Shown: piece by piece, positions 52,190-61,121 of the stretch
Numbering within the stretch: the stretch's first letter is position 1
Layout: each line of letters opens with the position of its first letter
Origin: Brevibacillus dissolubilis
Lineage (GTDB): Bacteria; Bacillota; Bacilli; Brevibacillales; Brevibacillaceae
Length of the DNA: 64,000 bases
Assembly (NCBI RefSeq): GCF_006170445.1
Contig: NZ_VCNA01000015.1
Location: forward strand, 1 to 64,000
Direction of reading: 5' to 3'
Translations under genes and position numbers: made by a program
Notes under the pieces: model-generated
Databases searched by the model: none
What the model saw: the letters and a program-made list of their open reading frames with translations, nothing else
Told to the model about the DNA's origin: nothing

Positions 52190-53356
52190 ATGAATCGTTT
52201 TACTATTCCTCGCGATATTTATTACGGTGAGAACGCCTTGGATGTACTGAAAACCATCGAAGGCAAAAAAGCAGCGCTGGTCATCGGCGGCACGTCCTTG
52301 AAAAAGAACGGAAACCTGGCACGAATTGAAGGACTGCTGGCTGAAGCAGGTATCCAGACCCGTGTCATCGACGGAATCAGCACAGAGCCATCCGTCGAAA
52401 TGGTCATGGACGGCACAAAGGTACTGCAAGAGTTCCAGCCTGACTGGGTGATTGGGATCGGTGGCGGTTCTCCGATGGACGCAGCCAAAGCGATGTGGGT
52501 GTTCTATGAGCATCCAGAATTGACGTTCGAACAGGCGGCGGTGCCATTCACCATGCCTCGCCTGCGCGCCAAAGCCAAATTCATCGGTATCCCAACGACG
52601 AGCGGTACGGCGGCTGAGATCTCCAATCTCTCCGTGATCCTCGACGAGAAGACCGGGATCAAATATCCGCTGGCTGACTTCGAGCTGACACCAGACCTCG
52701 CGATTATCGATCCAAGCATGGTCAGCGATATGCCAAAACAAGTAACAGCGTACAGTGGCATGGATGCGATGACACACACCATCGAGGCGTATGTGGCGAA
52801 GCCTCGCACCCTTTTCACCGATGCACTGGCGATCGAAGGGGCTGCGATCCTCAAGAACGATCTGGTTGCCTCCTACAAAGGTGATCTGAAAGCGCGTGAA
52901 AATGTCCACTATGCACAAGCGATGGCAGGTATGGCGTTTGCCAATGCGGTACTCGGTAACGTACACAGCCTCGCCCACAAAAGCGGCCCGACCTTCGATG
53001 TTCCACATGGTTGTGCCAATGCGATCTATCTGCCGTATGTCATCCAGTTCAACCGTACTGTAGTAGCTGACCGCTATGCTACCATCGCCAAGCGCCTCGG
53101 TCTAAGCGGTACGACCAACGATGAGCTGACAGATGCACTGGTAGAATTCATCCGTGACCTGAACCGCGCGATGGAGATTCCACTTACGCTCAAAGACTAC
53201 GGAGTAACCGAGGAGAAATTCCTGGAGCATGTCGATAAAATGGCGGCGAATGCCATAACCGACCCATGCACAGGTACAAATCCGCGTGAGACATCTGTAG
53301 AAGAGATGAAAAAGCTGTATGAAGCTGCGTTCTATGGACAAGATGTGACATTCTAA
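52190..53356 (+). CDS. Iron-containing alcohol dehydrogenase
   Basis: 388 aa from ATG 52190 (MNRFTIPRD), GGGGATTG upstream. NAD loop IGIGGGSPMDAAKA (88-101). Metal ligands D192, H196, H259 and H273 follow the group III spacing (+4, +63, +14). GIPTTSGTAAEISN and DVPHGCANA are also family marks. It should interconvert an alcohol and aldehyde with NAD(P). A likely target of the adjacent HxlR regulator, in line with aldehyde or quinone stress. Confidence 0.93.
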   Translation: MNRFTIPRDIYYGENALDVLKTIEGKKAALVIGGTSLKKNGNLARIEGLLAEAGIQTRVIDGISTEPSVEMVMDGTKVLQEFQPDWVIGIGGGSPMDAAKAMWVFYEHPELTFEQAAVPFTMPRLRAKAKFIGIPTTSGTAAEISNLSVILDEKTGIKYPLADFELTPDLAIIDPSMVSDMPKQVTAYSGMDAMTHTIEAYVAKPRTLFTDALAIEGAAILKNDLVASYKGDLKARENVHYAQAMAGMAFANAVLGNVHSLAHKSGPTFDVPHGCANAIYLPYVIQFNRTVVADRYATIAKRLGLSGTTNDELTDALVEFIRDLNRAMEIPLTLKDYGVTEEKFLEHVDKMAANAITDPCTGTNPRETSVEEMKKLYEAAFYGQDVTF

Positions 53357-53424
53357 CGCCCTAGAATGCCCCAGATCAACAAAACAGAGAAATAGGGAAA
53401 AGATAGAAAACAGCTAAAACGACA

Positions 53425-53476
53425 AAAAGCAGGAGCACGAAAAGAGGATGAAAAATCACCTCGGGCGTGCTCCTGT
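53425..53476. terminator. Terminator between alcohol dehydrogenase and fdh operon
   Basis: CAGGAGCACG / CGTGCTCCTG arms (53430-53439, 53466-53475), with an inner GAGGATGA / TCACCTC stem, and CTTTTTG on the minus strand. It ends the leftward fdh operon and may also serve the dehydrogenase gene. Confidence 0.8.
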
Positions 53477-53519
53477 TCTGTCGTTCAACAGTTACGTGCA
53501 GGTATAGGTGGTATAGGTG

Positions 53520-53648
53520 TCACTCGATCCACTGACGATCCTCAATGCAGCTCGGACACACATAAAGATGGTACTCAGTAGATGCAGACTGCTCCAGTTG
53601 CTCCTGCTGCTCTTCTGTTTGGCCGCATACCTCACATACCCGGATCAT
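53520..53648 (-). CDS. Small 42-aa zinc-ribbon protein
   Basis: A frame of 42 codons: MIRVCEVCGQTEEQ, a Gln/Glu-rich middle, then YHLYVCPSCIEDRQWIE. Two CxxC pairs form a zinc ribbon. The ATG overlaps the TGA of the preceding HMA-like gene (ATGA), and GGGAGGG stands 7 nt before it. It is the last gene of the formate dehydrogenase operon. Function unknown; a metal-centre or Mo-cofactor accessory is possible. Seen: frame, motifs and coupling. Confidence 0.72.
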   Translation of the reverse strand: MIRVCEVCGQTEEQQEQLEQSASTEYHLYVCPSCIEDRQWIE

Positions 53649-53866
53649 TGATTTTCCCTCCCTGCCACAGCAAAGCCTTGGTCAACGATGGCCTGCTCGA
53701 AATCGATCTCAGATGCTGCTTTTTCATCATAGGTCAAGCGTACTTGCCCGGTTCCCAGGCTGATCTCCACCTGTTGGATGCCCCAGACATCATAGAGCGC
53801 TTTTTCGACCAGTTTGATATCGTTAGATTCATTGATTCCTTTGACAGATAGTGTTGTGACCTTCAT
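53645..53866 (-). CDS. HMA-like protein lacking the CxxC metal site
   Basis: 73 aa with the ferredoxin-like beta-alpha-beta pattern of HMA domains (KVTTLSVKGI, VEKALYDVWGIQQVEISLGTGQVRLTYDEKAASEIDFEQAIVDQGF). The metal loop GMxCxxC is GINESND, so it cannot bind copper in the usual way. GGAGGAG precedes the ATG. Sits 24 bp after the DUF1641 gene and is coupled to the zinc-ribbon gene. Perhaps a protein-interaction or structural part of FDH maturation. Confidence 0.8.
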   Translation of the reverse strand: MKVTTLSVKGINESNDIKLVEKALYDVWGIQQVEISLGTGQVRLTYDEKAASEIDFEQAIVDQGFAVAGRENQ

Positions 53867-53890
53867 CGGGACTCCTCCTAACCTGCACCC

Positions 53891-54391
53891 TTAGTGCGGA
53901 GATGGGTGGGACTCGTTTCTCAGGTGCTCGCCCATCCCTTTCATGAATTCCATGGCTGTATGCAGGGTAGAGCTGACGCCAGGATCGCGCAGATCCTTAG
54001 CCAGCCCCCATAAGCCTGGTGCTCTGCCGTCTTCGGGTGGTTCAGAAGCCCGCTTGAGTCCATGGGAGATACCGCCGAGCATGATTTGCAGCTGATTGGG
54101 GTCTACCTGCCCGAGAAAGCTGACGATGCCCATCGCATTTTTGATCGTATGATGCATGCTGGGCTGGTTGAGCTGGTTGATCGCCTGATAGCCGATCTCA
54201 TGACGGGCTTTGAGCACACCGTACAGGATATCCAAGAGTCCTGCTTTTTCCGCTTCTCTCAGGATGTCGAGGAAGCGGACGAGTGCATCACGGCTGTCTG
54301 CGAGGGACACTAACAGATCATTGATCGAGGCAGCCTGTTCCTGTACGGGATTGGGTGTTGCTTTCTCAATGTGGCGGATTGCTTTCGCCAT
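53891..54391 (-). CDS. yrhD: DUF1641 protein (YrhD-like)
   Basis: 166 aa helical DUF1641 protein. LLVSLADSRDALVRFLDILREAEKAGLLDIL and LGGISHGLKRASEP...GLWGLAKDLRDPGVSSTLHTAMEFMKGMG match YrhD, which is encoded next to the formate dehydrogenase YrhE in B. subtilis. AAGGGGG lies before the ATG. The start overlaps the end of fdhA by 26 bp. Role unestablished. Confidence 0.87.
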   Translation of the reverse strand: MAKAIRHIEKATPNPVQEQAASINDLLVSLADSRDALVRFLDILREAEKAGLLDILYGVLKARHEIGYQAINQLNQPSMHHTIKNAMGIVSFLGQVDPNQLQIMLGGISHGLKRASEPPEDGRAPGLWGLAKDLRDPGVSSTLHTAMEFMKGMGEHLRNESHPSPH

Positions 54392-57300
54392 GGTTCTCGT
54401 CCCCCTTCGCTACGAATTCCGGAATCGGCGTATAGTCGTTTCTGTTCCATTTTTCTTCTACCCGTACACCGATCTGCGGCACACGGTTGCCGAAGCGGTG
54501 ATTTACCCGTGGGAGCGGGTTCTCGCCTTGAGCCTCGAGGATTGTCATCTTCACGCCCATCTCTTTGTAGTTCGGAGTATGGGTGTATTTGTCGTGGTAG
54601 CTGCTGGTCAGACGATTGACGGCATCCCGGTCGGTTGTCGAATTCATGGTGAGATACAGTTCATTGCCGCGGACGGTGTCAGATACAATCACGCGGACCT
54701 CCACTTCTCCGTATGGCGAGGTGAGCTGGATCAGAGCGCCGTCTTCGATATTGCGTTCCTTCGCCAATTCTGGTGATACCTCCACCCATGGCTGTGGTGT
54801 CTTATGCACAATGCCCGGCACGCGGTAGGTGAGGTTGCCTTCATGGAAGTGTTCGAGCAGACGTCCATTGTTGAGGTGGAGATCGAATTCTGCTCCCGCT
54901 TCAAAAGGTGGTGTCCAATCGACCTTGAGCAAGCGTGCTTTACCATCCGGGAAGGAGAATCTCTCGGTATACAGCAGCTCCGTACTTGTACCGTCTGGCT
55001 TCACCGGCCATACCTGGGAGTTGAACCCTTCTAAGCGGCTGTAATTCACCCCGGCAAAAAGCGGTGACAGGCTCGCTGCTTCTGCCATAATTTCACCCGG
55101 ATGCTTGTAGTTCCAGTTAGCCCCCAGCTTGTTGGCAAGCAGCTGGAAGATCTGCCAGTCTGGCTTGGATTCGCCCATTGGCTCAAATACCTGATAGAGC
55201 CGCTGAATTCGGCGCTCGGTATTGGTAAAGGTCCCTTCCTTCTCCAAGCTTGGGGAGGCTGGAAGCACCACGTCAGCGAACTGTGCGGTTTTGCTCAAGA
55301 AGATATCCTGTACGACGAAGAACTCCAGTTTTTCAAAAGCGTGATCGACGTGATTGATATTGGAGTCGACCAAGGCCATCTCTTCCCCGAACAGATAGAG
55401 GGCTTTCAGCTTGCCCTTGTCGATCGCTTCGACCATCTGGTGGTTGTTGAGACCCGGTTTCTCAGGCAGCTTGGCGCCCCATGCCTGCTCGAATTTCTCC
55501 CGCACCTTGGTATCCTCCACCGGTTGATAACCCGGGAACCAAGCTGGCATCGTACCGAAATCACAAGCGCCCTGCACATTGTTGTGCCCACGGAGCGGAT
55601 AGGCCCCCGTACCTGGCTTACCATAGTTTCCGGTCACGAGCAGGAGATTGGAGATGGCTGTACTGGTATCGGTACCCCCGAGATGCTGAGTAACGCCCAT
55701 CGCCCAGAGGATGCAGACGCCTTTTGCCTCATGAATCATAGTAGCCAGGCGGATAATCTCGTTACGTTCTACAGCGCAAGCCTCTGCTGTGTAGTCGAGC
55801 GTGAACTTGTCCAAAGAGGCACGGTATTCCTCCCAACCATTAACCCTCTGCTGGATAAAGCCCTCATCTGCCCAGCCTTGGTCGATGATGTACTTGGTAA
55901 TCCCGCTGAGCATGATGAGGTCAGTCCCTGGCTTTGGTTGGATAAAGATATCGGAGCGCGTAGCCAGCTCATGTCTGCGCAGGTCAATCACCGCCAGCTT
56001 CTGACCGTACAGCTTGTGTGCCCGCTTGACCCTCGTCGCGAGTACCGGATGTGATTCTGCAGGGTTGGCCCCGATGACCAGCACCAGACCTGCTGAAGCA
56101 ATATCCCGGATCGTACCCGAGTCACCGCCCAAGCCCACCGTCCGCATCAGGCCCATCGTGGCGGGAGACTGGCAGTAGCGGGAGCAGTTGTCCACGTTGT
56201 TCGTCCCCATCACCGCGCGGACGAATTTTTGGAACAGGTAGTTCTCTTCATTGGTGCATTTAGAAGAAGCGATATAGCCGATGGAATCAGCTCCGTCTCT
56301 TTCCTTGATCTCGGTCAGCTTGCGGGCGATCAGGCTAAGCGCTTCGTCCCACGTCGACTCGACAAACGTATCCCCCCGGCGAATCAACGGACGGGTCAAG
56401 CGCTCAGGGCTGTTGACGAAGTCCCATCCCCATTTCCCTTTCACACAGGTAGAAATCCCGTTCACTGGTGCTTCCAGCTGCGGCTCTACCTTCAGGATTT
56501 TCCGATCCTTCGTCCAGATCTCGAAGCTGCAGCCTACGCCGCAATAAGTGCATACCGTTTTGGTCCGCTTGATCCGCGCTTTTCTCATCGCCGCTTCCAT
56601 CTCAGAAATCGCAAAAATCTCCCGGTACCCCGGCTCTACCTCTTTGGTCAGATCGATCATTGGCTCTAGGACGTCTTTTGGAATGCCGGTCAGGTATCCA
56701 GCTTCACCAAGCATCGATTTTTCCATCAAGGCATTACACGGGCAGACCGTCACACAATGTCCGCACGATACACACGAGGATTGGTCGGCCAAAACATCGT
56801 CATCCCAGATGACACGCGGATGCTCCCGCTGCCAATCGATCCGCAGGGTCTCGTTGACTTGCAGGTCTTGGCAAGCCTCTACACACCGCCCGCACAAAAT
56901 GCACTGATCCGGCTCATAGCGGTACATCGGGTGCGAGTTGTCCGGCGGGTATGGCTTGGGCTTGAATTCATACTTCTGGTGCTCAATCTCAAAGTACTCC
57001 GCAGTATTATGTACGACACAGTTTCCATTGTTGTTGTCACAGACGGTACAGTACAGCTCATGTCTGGACAAGATCCGCTCCATCGCTTCCCGCTGCGCCG
57101 CCTTTGCACTAGGCGAGACCGAATTGACGATCATGCCTGGCTGTGCTTCCGTATTGCAGGCCCGTTGCAGCTGTCCGTTCACTTCGACAAAGCAGGTATC
57201 GCAGGATTGAATCGAGCCGAGGTATTCGTGGTAGCAGATGCTTGGGATGTAGAGGTCTTTTTCCTTGGCTACCTCCAGAATGCGTTGACCAGGCCGCGCC

Positions 57301-57488
57301 GGGAATTCCTGTCCATTCAGAGAGATGGTAAAGGTATAGTCCGAGTTGATGACATGGTTGAGATGATCAGCACGCGATATATGGTTTCCATTATTGAGTT
57401 GAGTGACGTTGTTTACATTGCTTCCATTGTTGGTGTCGTGTACGTTGCTTTCGTTATTCACTCCGTTTGTGTTTTGATCGTTCGTCAT
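54366..57488 (-). CDS. fdhA: Molybdopterin formate dehydrogenase, large subunit (YrhE-like)
   Basis: 1040 aa. N-terminal 2Fe-2S domain (C85, C96, C99, C111), then CILCGRCVEACQ (196-207) and CVSCGHCVTVCP (239-250) for 4Fe-4S, CTYCGVGC (313-320) for the catalytic-domain cluster, and a Mo-site Cys439 in SRYCQSPATMG (cysteine, not selenocysteine). It is the NAD-linked cytoplasmic formate dehydrogenase type (YrhE/YjgC). The first about 45 residues are unusually rich in Asn (NDQNTNGVNNES...) and have no counterpart in the family. The start has AGGTGAT upstream. First gene of the four-gene operon. Confidence 0.94.
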   Translation of the reverse strand: MTNDQNTNGVNNESNVHDTNNGSNVNNVTQLNNGNHISRADHLNHVINSDYTFTISLNGQEFPARPGQRILEVAKEKDLYIPSICYHEYLGSIQSCDTCFVEVNGQLQRACNTEAQPGMIVNSVSPSAKAAQREAMERILSRHELYCTVCDNNNGNCVVHNTAEYFEIEHQKYEFKPKPYPPDNSHPMYRYEPDQCILCGRCVEACQDLQVNETLRIDWQREHPRVIWDDDVLADQSSCVSCGHCVTVCPCNALMEKSMLGEAGYLTGIPKDVLEPMIDLTKEVEPGYREIFAISEMEAAMRKARIKRTKTVCTYCGVGCSFEIWTKDRKILKVEPQLEAPVNGISTCVKGKWGWDFVNSPERLTRPLIRRGDTFVESTWDEALSLIARKLTEIKERDGADSIGYIASSKCTNEENYLFQKFVRAVMGTNNVDNCSRYCQSPATMGLMRTVGLGGDSGTIRDIASAGLVLVIGANPAESHPVLATRVKRAHKLYGQKLAVIDLRRHELATRSDIFIQPKPGTDLIMLSGITKYIIDQGWADEGFIQQRVNGWEEYRASLDKFTLDYTAEACAVERNEIIRLATMIHEAKGVCILWAMGVTQHLGGTDTSTAISNLLLVTGNYGKPGTGAYPLRGHNNVQGACDFGTMPAWFPGYQPVEDTKVREKFEQAWGAKLPEKPGLNNHQMVEAIDKGKLKALYLFGEEMALVDSNINHVDHAFEKLEFFVVQDIFLSKTAQFADVVLPASPSLEKEGTFTNTERRIQRLYQVFEPMGESKPDWQIFQLLANKLGANWNYKHPGEIMAEAASLSPLFAGVNYSRLEGFNSQVWPVKPDGTSTELLYTERFSFPDGKARLLKVDWTPPFEAGAEFDLHLNNGRLLEHFHEGNLTYRVPGIVHKTPQPWVEVSPELAKERNIEDGALIQLTSPYGEVEVRVIVSDTVRGNELYLTMNSTTDRDAVNRLTSSYHDKYTHTPNYKEMGVKMTILEAQGENPLPRVNHRFGNRVPQIGVRVEEKWNRNDYTPIPEFVAKGDENHGESNPPH

Positions 57489-57665
57489 TTTTTATCACCT
57501 GTTTAGATTGGCTTTATTTGTATCATCCCCTCGGTTGAGTGCTTTATGCAGATTGTGGAAGATAGGGAAATGAATTTTCTTATTTTTTAAAAGGATTAAA
57601 CAAAAATGTAACGAATTACCATTATATAACTATTCATTCAAATCAGAAAAAAGGAAGGTGCGATC

Positions 57666-57839
57666 ATGATGAAACAAAGCAATGGAAAAAAAGGACTTTT
57701 GCATGTGGTATTGGGAGGCTTTCTTGCCCTCTCCCTGTTGGCTCCAGCCCCAACATTCGCAGCTGGCGATGAAGAAGTAAGCACCAGCGTCTCCAACGGT
57801 CCAACCGTTTCCACTGACGAGCTTCCATCTGAATTTTAA
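57666..57839 (+). CDS. Small secreted peptide (57 aa, Phr-like size)
   Basis: ATG 57666 with GGAAGG upstream opens a 57-codon frame: MMKQSNGKKGLLHVVLGGFL then ALSLLAPAPTFAAGDEEVST and a hydrophilic end with PTVSTDELPSEF. It has a basic n-region, hydrophobic core and signal peptidase site near FAA-GD, leaving about 25 residues. Size and layout resemble Phr/secreted signal peptides of Bacillales, but no Rap-type partner is in the window. It might also be a small surface or toxin peptide. Confidence 0.7.
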   Translation: MMKQSNGKKGLLHVVLGGFLALSLLAPAPTFAAGDEEVSTSVSNGPTVSTDELPSEF

Positions 57840-57896
57840 TTCGCTTTTTTCGCTGAGGACAGTCGTGTTGTTTTCGTAAGGGAAGGATGTATATGA

Positions 57897-57933
57897 GAAA
57901 AGCCAAACCCTGAGTTTCATGGGTTTGGCTTTT
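57897..57933. terminator. Bidirectional terminator after secreted peptide gene
   Basis: Perfect AAAAGCCAAACCC / GGGTTTGGCTTTT arms (57898-57910, 57921-57933) with a 10-nt loop, between the peptide gene and the converging nuclease-helicase gene. Confidence 0.85.
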
Positions 57934-57949
57934 CCTGATGTCTGGCACA

Positions 57950-59893
57950 CTAATAGTTTAGTTTCTCTTCTGCAACTACCTGTATAGGTCTAACAAATTC
58001 ATTTTTCGTATAATTGACTTGGATTTCTGACATTCTTCCTTTTAAATAACCCTCTAATTCTTTATCTGTGCAAAACACGAAGCACCCTTTTTGACCACGT
58101 GTCAGTAAGGTTCTGTAGGTGTTTCTAATTATATCATCTGCTATTTTTCTTGCTTGATCAGGTTGATCCTTCAGCATTTTTTTCAGGCCTTTTAGTGAAC
58201 TGTCGGTTGTCGCGCGTTTGGTATAGTCGGTTTTGACTTGACCGTCACGGAAAATTAGATCATCTCCAATAATCACACCGACATAATCAAACTCCAGCCC
58301 CTGGCACGTATGAATACAGCCAACCTCATGAACCGAATTCTCATCGATCGCCCAAGTCTCTGAATTACCCAAGTTCCAACTCATGCCGAAATTGTACTCG
58401 GGGATTACGATGTCATGAAATTCACTTTTATTTTTGCCCTCCTTCACCCAGTTCCAACAGTAACCGGCTACCAATCGTGATTTATTGTTTTCTTTATTCA
58501 GCCGTTCGATCTCCTTACACAAGTCGTTAGGATCAGAGAAAATCAGAAATTCGTAGTCACTGCCTGTATGATTGGAATTAGCTGTCTGACGGATCTGTAA
58601 CACGTCATCAATCCATGCGAGATAGCCATCTGAACCATTACAACGGAATTGTGACTCTAATTGGACTTTGGTAACCTTAGCCCCCTGCAAATGGGCGAAC
58701 TTCTCGATAACCTCAATGCTGCCAATATCTTTTAAGGTAACTCTTTGACGTTCATCAATAAAAAAGACAGACAGCTTGGAAGCATTTATAATTTCTTTTA
58801 CCTGATTCTCACCAAGATTTTGAAACATACCTGATTTTTCATTAAGCCGATGCGCCTCATCGACAATCAGAACATCAAATTCATTTCTATCAGCATTTAT
58901 ATAACTCCCAGAACCCGTAAACAGGTGATCAATAAGACTTTTTCTGAAGTTCTGTTTTAATTTCCGCGCGTATATCTTCCTCGGAGCTGCATTTTTCGTT
59001 ACATATTGGCAAACCAAATTGCGTGCTGTTGACTCGACAAGCAGATTAATCGCTAATACAGATTTTCCGGTTCCAGGTCCACCCTCGACGACTAATACCT
59101 GTTTTTTGTTGGTTCTGATTGCTTCATTAGCTAGCTGAAGGGCTGTTTCATACACGACCTTCTGATCATCTATCATTACGAATTCACGATTACCCTGCAG
59201 CATGTTGGTCAGGGAATCTTGCAGGGATTTTGATGGCCGGATACGCCCATTTTCGATTTTATATAGGTTTTCTTTATGATCACCGTATTTGATATACCGT
59301 TTAATAAAAGCCCGTAATTTCGCTGCATCTCCGTTAACAAAAACGGGTGCCTGATCAATGTAATATTGATAGTCCTCATCAGTCAACGGGTCCTGTTCTT
59401 CTAACCCGATATAGTTATGAAGGTAGGCACAAGGATAAAAGTCGATCCCATGATTCTGGGCGTTTTCATTGTAGTCCTTAATCAGTGTTGCATACGACCA
59501 TGCTTGATAGGATGGGTGTGTCGTCTCCACCATAGAACGATTTATCGCTGTTTTGACTACGGCTTCTTTCCCTTCTACCTTCTCAATTCTTTCCCACTGC
59601 TTTAATTCTACAATGACAACCGAATTATGATGGTCATCACTTCCGGAAATGAGAAAGTCAACTCTTTTGGACGTATAGGGGATCTTAAACTCGATGGCGA
59701 CCCCTGCATCGTTTGGAATCTCATGATCAACCAAAATGCGGTACATATACTCCATAGAGTTCTTCCAAGCCCGAATCTCACTTTCATTTACGCGGCCGAT
59801 CTTGGCATTGTAATTCGTGCGAATGTTCGGTACAAGCTGATCATTAAAAACGTCTTCGATAAATTCTTCCTTGGTTGCTTCATATACGATCAT
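57950..59893 (-). CDS. DUF2075 nuclease-helicase, possible defence protein
   Basis: 647 aa from ATG 59893. N-terminal half carries a PD-(D/E)xK-like motif: D79 (RVDFLIS) and E96-x-K98 (VIVELKQW). The second half is an SF1-type helicase of the DUF2075 family: Walker A GGPGTGKS (about 271-278), DEAH (345-348), LESQFRC and RGQKGCFVF. Such fusions occur in phage defence and restriction-like systems. No methylase or partner is beside it. AT-rich compared with its surroundings, which supports acquisition. Confidence 0.85.
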   Translation of the reverse strand: MIVYEATKEEFIEDVFNDQLVPNIRTNYNAKIGRVNESEIRAWKNSMEYMYRILVDHEIPNDAGVAIEFKIPYTSKRVDFLISGSDDHHNSVVIVELKQWERIEKVEGKEAVVKTAINRSMVETTHPSYQAWSYATLIKDYNENAQNHGIDFYPCAYLHNYIGLEEQDPLTDEDYQYYIDQAPVFVNGDAAKLRAFIKRYIKYGDHKENLYKIENGRIRPSKSLQDSLTNMLQGNREFVMIDDQKVVYETALQLANEAIRTNKKQVLVVEGGPGTGKSVLAINLLVESTARNLVCQYVTKNAAPRKIYARKLKQNFRKSLIDHLFTGSGSYINADRNEFDVLIVDEAHRLNEKSGMFQNLGENQVKEIINASKLSVFFIDERQRVTLKDIGSIEVIEKFAHLQGAKVTKVQLESQFRCNGSDGYLAWIDDVLQIRQTANSNHTGSDYEFLIFSDPNDLCKEIERLNKENNKSRLVAGYCWNWVKEGKNKSEFHDIVIPEYNFGMSWNLGNSETWAIDENSVHEVGCIHTCQGLEFDYVGVIIGDDLIFRDGQVKTDYTKRATTDSSLKGLKKMLKDQPDQARKIADDIIRNTYRTLLTRGQKGCFVFCTDKELEGYLKGRMSEIQVNYTKNEFVRPIQVVAEEKLNY

Positions 59894-60100
59894 GTGCTTC
59901 ACCTTTGAGTGAGGAATTATAATTCATATAGTAGCAATAAATTTAAAGGAAATCTAACTTCCTCACTTTATTTAATTAAGTTTTTTTAATAAGCTTTAGG
60001 AATAGGAGAAGAGGCGACTCGAAGATCCTCAAGCACTGAAAAAGAATGGATGTATACGATACAATCTGGAATTACTATATAAAGTAGGGAGCTGTCGATC

Positions 60101-61030
60101 TTGAAAATAGGCAGAAACGACCCCTGTCCTTGTGGGAGTGGAAAAAAGTATAAAAAGTGTTGCTTACCCTTGGATGAACAACCTGACATCAAAGGAACGA
60201 TTATGCTGCACCCATTAGATGCAGTGCTGAATTCGATTGAATTGGACTACACGTGGAGCAATCATCCTTATAAGATGTTGGCGAACCGGCTTGTCACGGG
60301 CATGTATCCCGAGTATGAACCCTTTCTCATTGAGATGGCCGTCCGATTGTGGAATATGTACTCAACCGCCTCCCAACCGGTCGTGAGAAAAGAAGGCGTC
60401 GTAGCCGCTGCAGTGGAATACTCGATTGCTCAGCTATTCGACCTCCCAGTGACAAAGGAATCTCTGGCGGAGAAGTACGATGTCTCTGTAGGTTCGATCT
60501 CCAAGCGAGTTCAGGAAATCTTGGATAATGAAGAGCTGATGGATGCTTTTGCCGAAGAAGTCAATCTTCTTACCTCAGACAGCGAACCGGTGCAACATCC
60601 GTTGGAACAAATAGCAAAGGAATATGAGAAGATGCTTGAACACAATCCCCATGACAACCAAGAAATTCGCGGCTCTCTTCTCAGCATCTATATCGAATTG
60701 CGACAGTTCGAGCAAGCCTTACACCTAACGGAAACCTATGACGATAACAACGCCATCACGAACTATAGCCGGGTACTGATCGAGTATGAGACGAACGGAC
60801 CGACAGCAAAGGCTGAACAATTGCTTGATGCTGCGATCGAGCAGAATCCTCATGTAATCGACTATCTCGTGGATCGGAAAAGACTGCCCCGCTATGAGCT
60901 TGACTCTTATACGCTTGGTGATGATTCAGAGGCAGTTGTCTATATTAACGAAAACTTTCACCTGTGGGTGATCGAGCCAAGCCTGCTGCGATGGGTCAAA
61001 AAGTGCGTGAGCAGCCGTGAAGTGAGCTAG
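60101..61030 (+). CDS. SEC-C motif protein with helical repeat
   Basis: 309 aa from TTG 60101 (no better ATG). [17 protein letters not shown] (5-21) is the SEC-C zinc motif. Residues about 90-150 ([42 protein letters not shown]) look like a cyclin/TFIIB-type box with HTH. The rest carries TPR-like helices ([37 protein letters not shown]). Function unknown; proteins with this mix are seen in Bacillota. Confidence 0.8.
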   Translation: MKIGRNDPCPCGSGKKYKKCCLPLDEQPDIKGTIMLHPLDAVLNSIELDYTWSNHPYKMLANRLVTGMYPEYEPFLIEMAVRLWNMYSTASQPVVRKEGVVAAAVEYSIAQLFDLPVTKESLAEKYDVSVGSISKRVQEILDNEELMDAFAEEVNLLTSDSEPVQHPLEQIAKEYEKMLEHNPHDNQEIRGSLLSIYIELRQFEQALHLTETYDDNNAITNYSRVLIEYETNGPTAKAEQLLDAAIEQNPHVIDYLVDRKRLPRYELDSYTLGDDSEAVVYINENFHLWVIEPSLLRWVKKCVSSREVS

Positions 61031-61056
61031 ATTCACTTTTCCATATGAAAAACAAA

Positions 61057-61097
61057 GAAACCCTCCCCTGCCGTTTTTTCCGACAAGGGAGGGTTTC
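61057..61097. terminator. Bidirectional terminator between SEC-C gene and htpG
   Basis: Perfect 11-bp arms GAAACCCTCCC / GGGAGGGTTTC around a 19-nt loop, between converging genes. Confidence 0.85.
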
Positions 61098-61121
61098 TCC
61101 TATATACAGCTCAGAATGAGC

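Noticed and set aside
57630-57950. Minus-strand 106-codon frame over the secreted peptide gene
   Set aside because: It runs through a strong terminator and the plus-strand peptide gene, and has no ribosome site.
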